A DNA stretch of 9,801 nucleotides from JBFIHF01 sp964411125 (GTDB lineage Bacteria; Myxococcota_A; Bradymonadia; Bradymonadales; Bradymonadaceae). Positions 6,617-9,801 of this stretch are shown piece by piece (positions within the stretch are counted from its first letter, which is position 1; each line of letters begins with the position of its first letter). A model generated the notes under the pieces. The model did not search any database. It saw only the letters and a program-made list of their open reading frames with translations, and was not told where the DNA came from. The translations under genes and the position numbers were made by a program. The stretch spans positions 1 to 9,801 of the forward strand of contig CAYPJU010000137.1 in NCBI GenBank assembly GCA_964411125.1, given 5' to 3'.

Positions 6617-7441
6617 ATGAGTTCGAGTCACTACAACTATGATATCCGAGGCGTCGGTTGGACTGGAGGCTCCTACCACGAGATCAGAGACCCTGAGGAT
6701 CAGGATATCGACTTCTTCGTGGACCTCGAAGACGGCCGTCAGTTCAGCGGCAATGCTGTGACCGTGGCGAACGCTGAAAGGGTGATGTTCGAGTATCTCA
6801 AGATCGACTGGGCCTCGGAGCTTTACTACCACCAGGTCTACGCCGTGATACTCCCCCGTCTCACGTGGGAAGGGTTGACGGAGGTGATTGACGACCTCGT
6901 CGCTCGAGGGACCATTCAAGATATTCTATGTCTCTGTGATCCTGACGACGACGAAGACGCGTTCGACGCCGACGAAGTCCCTGCGGAGCGTCTCGAGCCG
7001 CAGTCGGCCGAGGCGGCGAGAGACCGAGCCTTCCTGAACCCAGGCGAGGGCGGCCTACCGCGCGATGACCTGACGCAAATGGTTGCTGCGGAAATCTCCC
7101 TACAGGTCGGGCGCCCAAGGGAGTTGGGTGGCCGGGGGTGGACCGGCGTCGCGTTCGGCGATGCTGAAAACCTTGAGAACGGCGATATCGACTTCGTTCT
7201 CTTTCTCGACGATGGTCGGAACTTTCATGGCACGGCCGTGACGCCCTCGAACGTGAGGCAGCAAATGGCCCAGTGCGTGGAGACGGGGAAGCATTCCGCG
7301 CTTTACTTCCCGATCGTGGACACGGCGCTCGTTCCGCAGCTGACGTGGGATGCACTCACTCGGGTGATCGACGACGTGGTCGCGCGTGACGAGATGTATA
7401 TGTTCCGTCGCCTCGATCACGAAGTCATCGGCATACGATGA
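6617..7441 (+). CDS. Putative immunity-type protein with two copies of a GxGW...DGR domain, copy 2
   Basis: This 274-residue acidic protein is paralogous to the preceding gene. Both have nearly the same length, start their first repeat at Gly12 with Trp15, and place the second repeat at the same position (Trp175 here, Trp171 there). Domain 1 carries RGVGWTGG, DLEDGRQF, AVTVANAE, VILPRLTW and VIDDLVAR. Domain 2 carries GRGWTGV, LDDGRNF, AVTPSNV, LVPQLTW and VIDDVVAR. The linker is Asp/Glu/Pro-rich. The start at 6617 is chosen for the AAGGGGAG (6602-6609) 7 nt upstream; an in-frame ATG at 6590 is possible but has a poorer site. The pair arose by tandem gene duplication of a gene that already had two domains. 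Its partner is unknown. Protection against toxins other than those encoded here is a possible role. Confidence 0.78.
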   Translation: MSSSHYNYDIRGVGWTGGSYHEIRDPEDQDIDFFVDLEDGRQFSGNAVTVANAERVMFEYLKIDWASELYYHQVYAVILPRLTWEGLTEVIDDLVARGTIQDILCLCDPDDDEDAFDADEVPAERLEPQSAEAARDRAFLNPGEGGLPRDDLTQMVAAEISLQVGRPRELGGRGWTGVAFGDAENLENGDIDFVLFLDDGRNFHGTAVTPSNVRQQMAQCVETGKHSALYFPIVDTALVPQLTWDALTRVIDDVVARDEMYMFRRLDHEVIGIR

Positions 7442-7508
7442 GTGTCTGACTTCGTATCGAGGCACCGCGCGATCTCGTTCGAGTCGCGATTCATCGTCCC
7501 AAGAGCAC

Positions 7509-7550
7509 GTCGCTCGCCTGGCGGCGCTTCGCGCGGAAGTTCACTGCTGA
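7509..7550 (+). pseudogene. Remnant 3' end of an immunity gene like the one at 8892-9368
   Basis: Codons from 7509 to the TGA at 7548-7550 read VARLAALRAEVHC-stop. The last 13 codons and stop of the gene at 8892-9368 read VARLAALRVDVYG-stop. The DNA matches at 35 of 42 positions without gaps, with the stop codon in register, and similarity continues a few bases beyond it (41 of 52). Just upstream a DSSSQ may match YSSSGQ of the intact gene, with about 20 nt missing between. The rest of the gene is gone. The fragment fills part of the 152-bp gap between two genes of the immunity array, as expected if an older toxin/immunity unit was deleted there. Confidence 0.55.
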
Positions 7551-7593
7551 GTAGCCATCGTGCACTACAGTTCTCCCGAACGACTGGTCTGAC

Positions 7594-8364
7594 ATGCAGT
7601 CGAGACACTTCAAAGAGGCTCTCAAGCAGTTCTTCTCGCTCTCTCTCGAAGATGCGCGTATCGAGTTTTGCTTCGCGGAGGCGAAGAACGAGCTTCGGCT
7701 CACCTTCGAGGGGGCGTACTCGGTCAATGATCGATGCTATGTCGACGGGGTGGCGCGCTTCGTGGGAGGCGACATACTCGTGGATCCCGAGATTGCTGGC
7801 GTTCCTCGCAGCGATCGGCCCCTTGGGTTCATATGGGATATGGACGTCATCTGTGACGTCGTGATCCTCTCCGGGCCTGATCCCGACTATGTTCACACGT
7901 TCTGGACCGTCGTCGACCCCACGCAGGTGTCCGTAGAGTTGACCCGTCCGAGATGGCGGGACGAGACGGGCCACCAACTCGTGCCCGTAGAGTTTGCGTC
8001 CGAGCCGGCGTTCGACCGGGTGATCGTCGCCACCGGCAACTACTTTTCGCCGGAGCTTCGAGATCTGTACCGGGCCCTATGCCTGGCGGATGCGGAGGAG
8101 CGTGGCGAGCACCCCCTGCCCGTCGATCCCCTTTCGTGGACCAAAGTGAAGCCACGAAAGTTCGTCGATGGCGACGGTGTCGACGTGCAGCGATGGCTGG
8201 ACCAGTGCGACGCCGTCGTATTTTATTCGGATCTAGGAGGGTACGCGGAAAGCATCCGAATGTGCACGACGGGTGCACGCGTTGTCTGTCGCCGAATCAT
8301 GGGGGCGGACCAAAGTCGGGAGTTTGTGCGGAGCAACGGATTTTCGGAGCAAATCGACGATTAA
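7594..8364 (+). CDS. Putative immunity protein, family A, copy 2
   Basis: The 256-residue soluble protein is a full-length homologue of the 4814-5587 product. Conserved blocks are CYVDGVAR, WDMDVICD, LCLADAEERGEHPLPVDPLSW (centre of the protein), DAVVFYSDLGG and QSREFVR. The two copies differ along their whole length, so this is an old duplication or an independently acquired relative, not a recent copy. The ATG at 7594 is the first in-frame start after the stop at 7552-7554 and has no clear Shine-Dalgarno, unlike copy 1, so expression may be weaker. It ends 47 bp before the detectable start of the Hint fragment. It may protect against a toxin variant that this strain no longer carries. Confidence 0.76.
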   Translation: MQSRHFKEALKQFFSLSLEDARIEFCFAEAKNELRLTFEGAYSVNDRCYVDGVARFVGGDILVDPEIAGVPRSDRPLGFIWDMDVICDVVILSGPDPDYVHTFWTVVDPTQVSVELTRPRWRDETGHQLVPVEFASEPAFDRVIVATGNYFSPELRDLYRALCLADAEERGEHPLPVDPLSWTKVKPRKFVDGDGVDVQRWLDQCDAVVFYSDLGGYAESIRMCTTGARVVCRRIMGADQSREFVRSNGFSEQIDD

Positions 8365-8411
8365 ATCGAGAGCTAGCGTTCCTCATCGCGGCTCTTAGCG
8401 GTCTCTCAGCT

Positions 8412-8892
8412 CGACTCGAGTTCACGGGACGACAGTGGCGCCGACGGTGTCACGGCGAGTCATCCGCTGAAATCGGCGGGCCGGGACCGGTTCGTTCCGG
8501 CCGGCAACTTGAAGGTCGGCGAAGGCATCGAGACGCTGCGCGGCGCGAGCGCGACGGTCACCCGGGTCGTTCCGTCGCCGCGAACCGAATCGGTGTACAA
8601 CCTGGAAGTGCACCGCGCGAAGTCGTACTACGTGGCGTCGCAAGCGCTGCTGGCGCACAACACTTGTCTCACTAGCAATCCTGTCCAGATCGCCAACAGG
8701 CTGGGTCACACATTGAAGGACGTCAACAACGCGATTCACAAGGCAAAAGAGTTTTCGAAGTTTGGCGGTTCCAGAAAGAATCCAGACGTCTTGGTGGATA
8801 TCGATACGGGCGACATTTTCATCAAAGACCCTGCGACCGGCAATGCTGCTGAACTCATCGACAATATCTTCGACTACCTACCGGAACCCTGA
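8412..8892 (+). pseudogene. Silent spare toxin cassette: 5'-truncated Hint fragment fused to a second toxin domain
   Basis: No start codon, signal peptide or ribosome-binding site precedes this frame. Similarity to the first Hint gene begins with RLEF codons at 8412-8423. The intact gene has 39 nt between that point and the GVTASHP codons; here there are 37, so a net 2-nt loss breaks the frame. From 8445 the Hint is intact in frame up to AHNTC, with TGT for Cys at 8665-8667. The 75 residues from that Cys are unrelated to toxin 1. They include NPVQIANRLGHTLKDVNNAI, KNPDVLVDIDTGDIFI and IDNIFDYLP, which from memory resembles the polymorphic toxin type 33 family; I am not certain. The stop overlaps the next ATG (TGATG, 8890-8894). 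It is best read as an untranslated donor cassette that becomes active by recombination with the upstream gene. An internal TTG start at 8509 is possible but unsupported. Confidence 0.82.
8445..8663 (+). repeat. Hint-coding direct repeat, copy 2 (silent cassette)
   Basis: This is the partner of 4225-4443 at a constant offset of 4,220 bp. The 11 mismatches all lie in the first 121 bp, and the final 98 bp (8566-8663) are identical. Same orientation and same reading phase mean a crossover anywhere inside gives an uninterrupted fusion of the upstream lipoprotein-Hint to toxin 2 (396 residues predicted). Confidence 0.97.
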
Positions 8893-9368
8893 TGGAAAAC
8901 TGGCTAGTGGGCCGATTAGGCGATGTTCATTCAGGTGAACTGGTCGAAACGGTTCGACGTCTGGGTGAGGATTCGGTGAGGCGCACCCACCTTGTGTCCT
9001 GGGTGGGAGAAGGTGCTGAGTCATTTTTGCTGGACGGATGCTTCTGGGAGGCGGTGGCCGCCGTCTCGGATGGACTGAATCTCGACCTCTACATCGACCA
9101 CCGCATCCATACCCTCCGCCGTGCGCCCGATCCTGAGATCGAACGATTGATCGAATTGTGGTGCCCGGAACTCGGGCTGGATCTCGTCATGGAGGATTTG
9201 GTCGAGGCGATGGAGGAACTGACGGTCGTCCTGACCGAGGCGAAGCCAGGGGCTGGCCCGCTGCGGATACGACTGGGGCGCTACAGCTCATCGGGCCAGT
9301 TTCCGCTTCATCTTCCCGCAGAGCTGGTCGCTCGCCTCGCCGCGCTTCGCGTGGACGTTTACGGGTGA
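8892..9368 (+). CDS. Putative immunity protein for the spare toxin
   Basis: The 158-residue cytosolic protein has no signal peptide or membrane segment and I do not recognise its family. It is acidic, with alternating strand and helix segments: SGELVETVRRLGEDSVRR near residue 15, an LNLDLYIDHR strand, and a DLVMEDLVEAMEEL helix. The C-terminus LPAELVARLAALRVDVYG faintly recalls the ending of DUF4279-type proteins, but the N-terminus does not fit that family. Its ATG shares one base with the stop of the toxin frame (TGATG), the usual sign of a coupled toxin-immunity pair. There is no good ribosome-binding site of its own, so while the cassette is silent its expression may depend on read-through from upstream genes. 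A degraded copy of its 3' end lies at 7509-7550. Confidence 0.8.
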   Translation: MENWLVGRLGDVHSGELVETVRRLGEDSVRRTHLVSWVGEGAESFLLDGCFWEAVAAVSDGLNLDLYIDHRIHTLRRAPDPEIERLIELWCPELGLDLVMEDLVEAMEELTVVLTEAKPGAGPLRIRLGRYSSSGQFPLHLPAELVARLAALRVDVYG

Positions 9369-9390
9369 GCAGCGATGTCGGTCCCTCCGA

Positions 9391-9420
9391 CCCGGGGCTT
9401 ATGCCGGCTTATGCCCCGGG
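9391..9420. terminator. Stable hairpin after the last gene, possible terminator
   Basis: CCCGGGGC (9391-9398) pairs perfectly with GCCCCGGG (9413-9420) around a 14-nt loop that holds two copies of TTAT. It starts 23 nt after the stop at 9368. There is no T-run, so it may act with Rho or simply be an interspersed repeat. I recall very similar motifs scattered through planctomycete intergenic DNA. Confidence 0.45.
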
Positions 9421-9441
9421 CTACAGCCGCGCTGCGCGCGG

Positions 9442-9463
9442 CATGCCCGCCGACGCGGGCGTG
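9442..9463. repeat. REP-like palindrome
   Basis: CATGCCCGC (9442-9450) pairs with GCGGGCGTG (9455-9463) across a CGAC loop, with one G-T pair. The ATGCCCGC...GCGGGC core resembles interspersed palindromic repeats seen in many GC-rich genomes. It is non-coding. Confidence 0.55.
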
Positions 9464-9490
9464 GTGCGACCGAGAGGACCACGACGCGGC

Positions 9491-9750
9491 CGGAAGCCGC
9501 GGCTTCACAGGGCAGCGCGAGAACGCGCTGGAAGCCGCGGCTCCACAGGGCATCGGAAGCTGCGGCACCACGGGGGAGATCGAGAACGCGGCTGGAAGCC
9601 GCGGCTCCACAGGAAGCGCGAGAACGCGGCTGGAAGCCGCGGCGCCACAGGGCATCGGAAGCTGCGGCGCTACAGGAGCGCGAGCACGCGGCTCGAAGTC
9701 GCGGCGCCACAGGGCTTTTCGGAAGCTGCGGCACCACAGGGGGAGTCGCC
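9491..9750. repeat. Array of about eight imperfect palindromic repeat units
   Basis: Units share GGAAGCCGCGGCTCCACAGG and its variant GGAAGCTGCGGCACCACAGG. The first holds a 14-bp perfect palindrome, GAAGCCGCGGCTTC (9493-9506). Two unit types partly alternate: a shorter one followed by GGCATC or GGCTTTTC and a longer one followed by GCGAGAACGCGGCT, giving a rough higher-order period near 63 bp. Unit lengths vary and there are no unique spacers, so it is not a CRISPR. The bases 9728-9742 are identical to 2625-2639 beside the left gap. No gene is seen from 9369 to 9801, and 9751-9801 shows nothing recognisable. Confidence 0.8.
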
Positions 9751-9801
9751 GGGCGAATCAGCGGTCGGGAAGCAAGATCGGGAAGACGAGATCCACCGGC
9801 T

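Noticed and set aside
9359..9737. Apparent minus-strand proteins over the right-hand repeat array
   Set aside because: The translations are repeat-derived (PRLPAA, CGAAAS type) with no start signal; the region is an intergenic palindromic array.
9491..9750. Possible CRISPR array
   Set aside because: Units are unequal in length, internally palindromic and diverged, with no unique spacers of constant size and no cas genes nearby.

Overview
The window is GC-rich bacterial DNA. It probably comes from a Myxococcota/Bradymonadota-type (old Deltaproteobacteria) or a Planctomycetota genome. The evidence for this is indirect: lipobox signal peptides, a cysteine-rich secreted lipoprotein with an Asp/Ala/Gly-rich linker, a Hint subtype remembered from both phyla, and GC-rich palindromic intergenic repeats. 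The sequence alone does not settle the phylum.

Left part (1-2426, minus strand): two housekeeping genes form a compact operon. trpS (tryptophanyl-tRNA synthetase) is followed after 1 nt by a secreted M28-family zinc peptidase with a GTG start. The peptidase runs off the left edge. A repeat tract (about 2500-2788), broken by a 100-N assembly gap, separates this operon from the rest.

Central part (3045-9368, plus strand): this looks like a polymorphic toxin-immunity island. A small Cys-rich lipoprotein overlaps (ATGA) a second lipoprotein. The second one consists of a lipid anchor, a short linker, a Hint autoprocessing domain ending HNTC, and a ~97-residue C-terminal toxin-like domain. Four putative immunity-type genes follow in the order A-B-B-A': two homologous ~256-residue proteins enclose two tandemly duplicated ~275-residue proteins, each of which carries two copies of one domain. 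After A' comes a promoterless, 5'-truncated and frameshifted copy of the Hint C-terminus. It is fused to a different 75-residue toxin domain and coupled (TGATG) to its own putative immunity gene.

The two Hint segments are 95% identical over 219 bp, with the last 98 bp identical. Identity ends inside the Thr codon just before the predicted cleavage-site Cys. Homologous recombination there would replace toxin 1 with toxin 2 in frame and delete the 4,220 bp between them. The locus therefore reads as an expressed toxin plus a silent spare cassette. A lipid-anchored toxin preceded by a small lipoprotein gene and followed by immunity genes resembles, in layout only, the sitBAI lipoprotein-toxin loci of myxobacteria. 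The Hint domain would add a way to release the toxin from its anchor.

Right end (9369-9801): a hairpin, a REP-like palindrome and at least eight imperfect palindromic repeat units. These belong to the same family as the sequence next to the left-hand gap, so the island is bracketed by related repeats about 7 kb apart.
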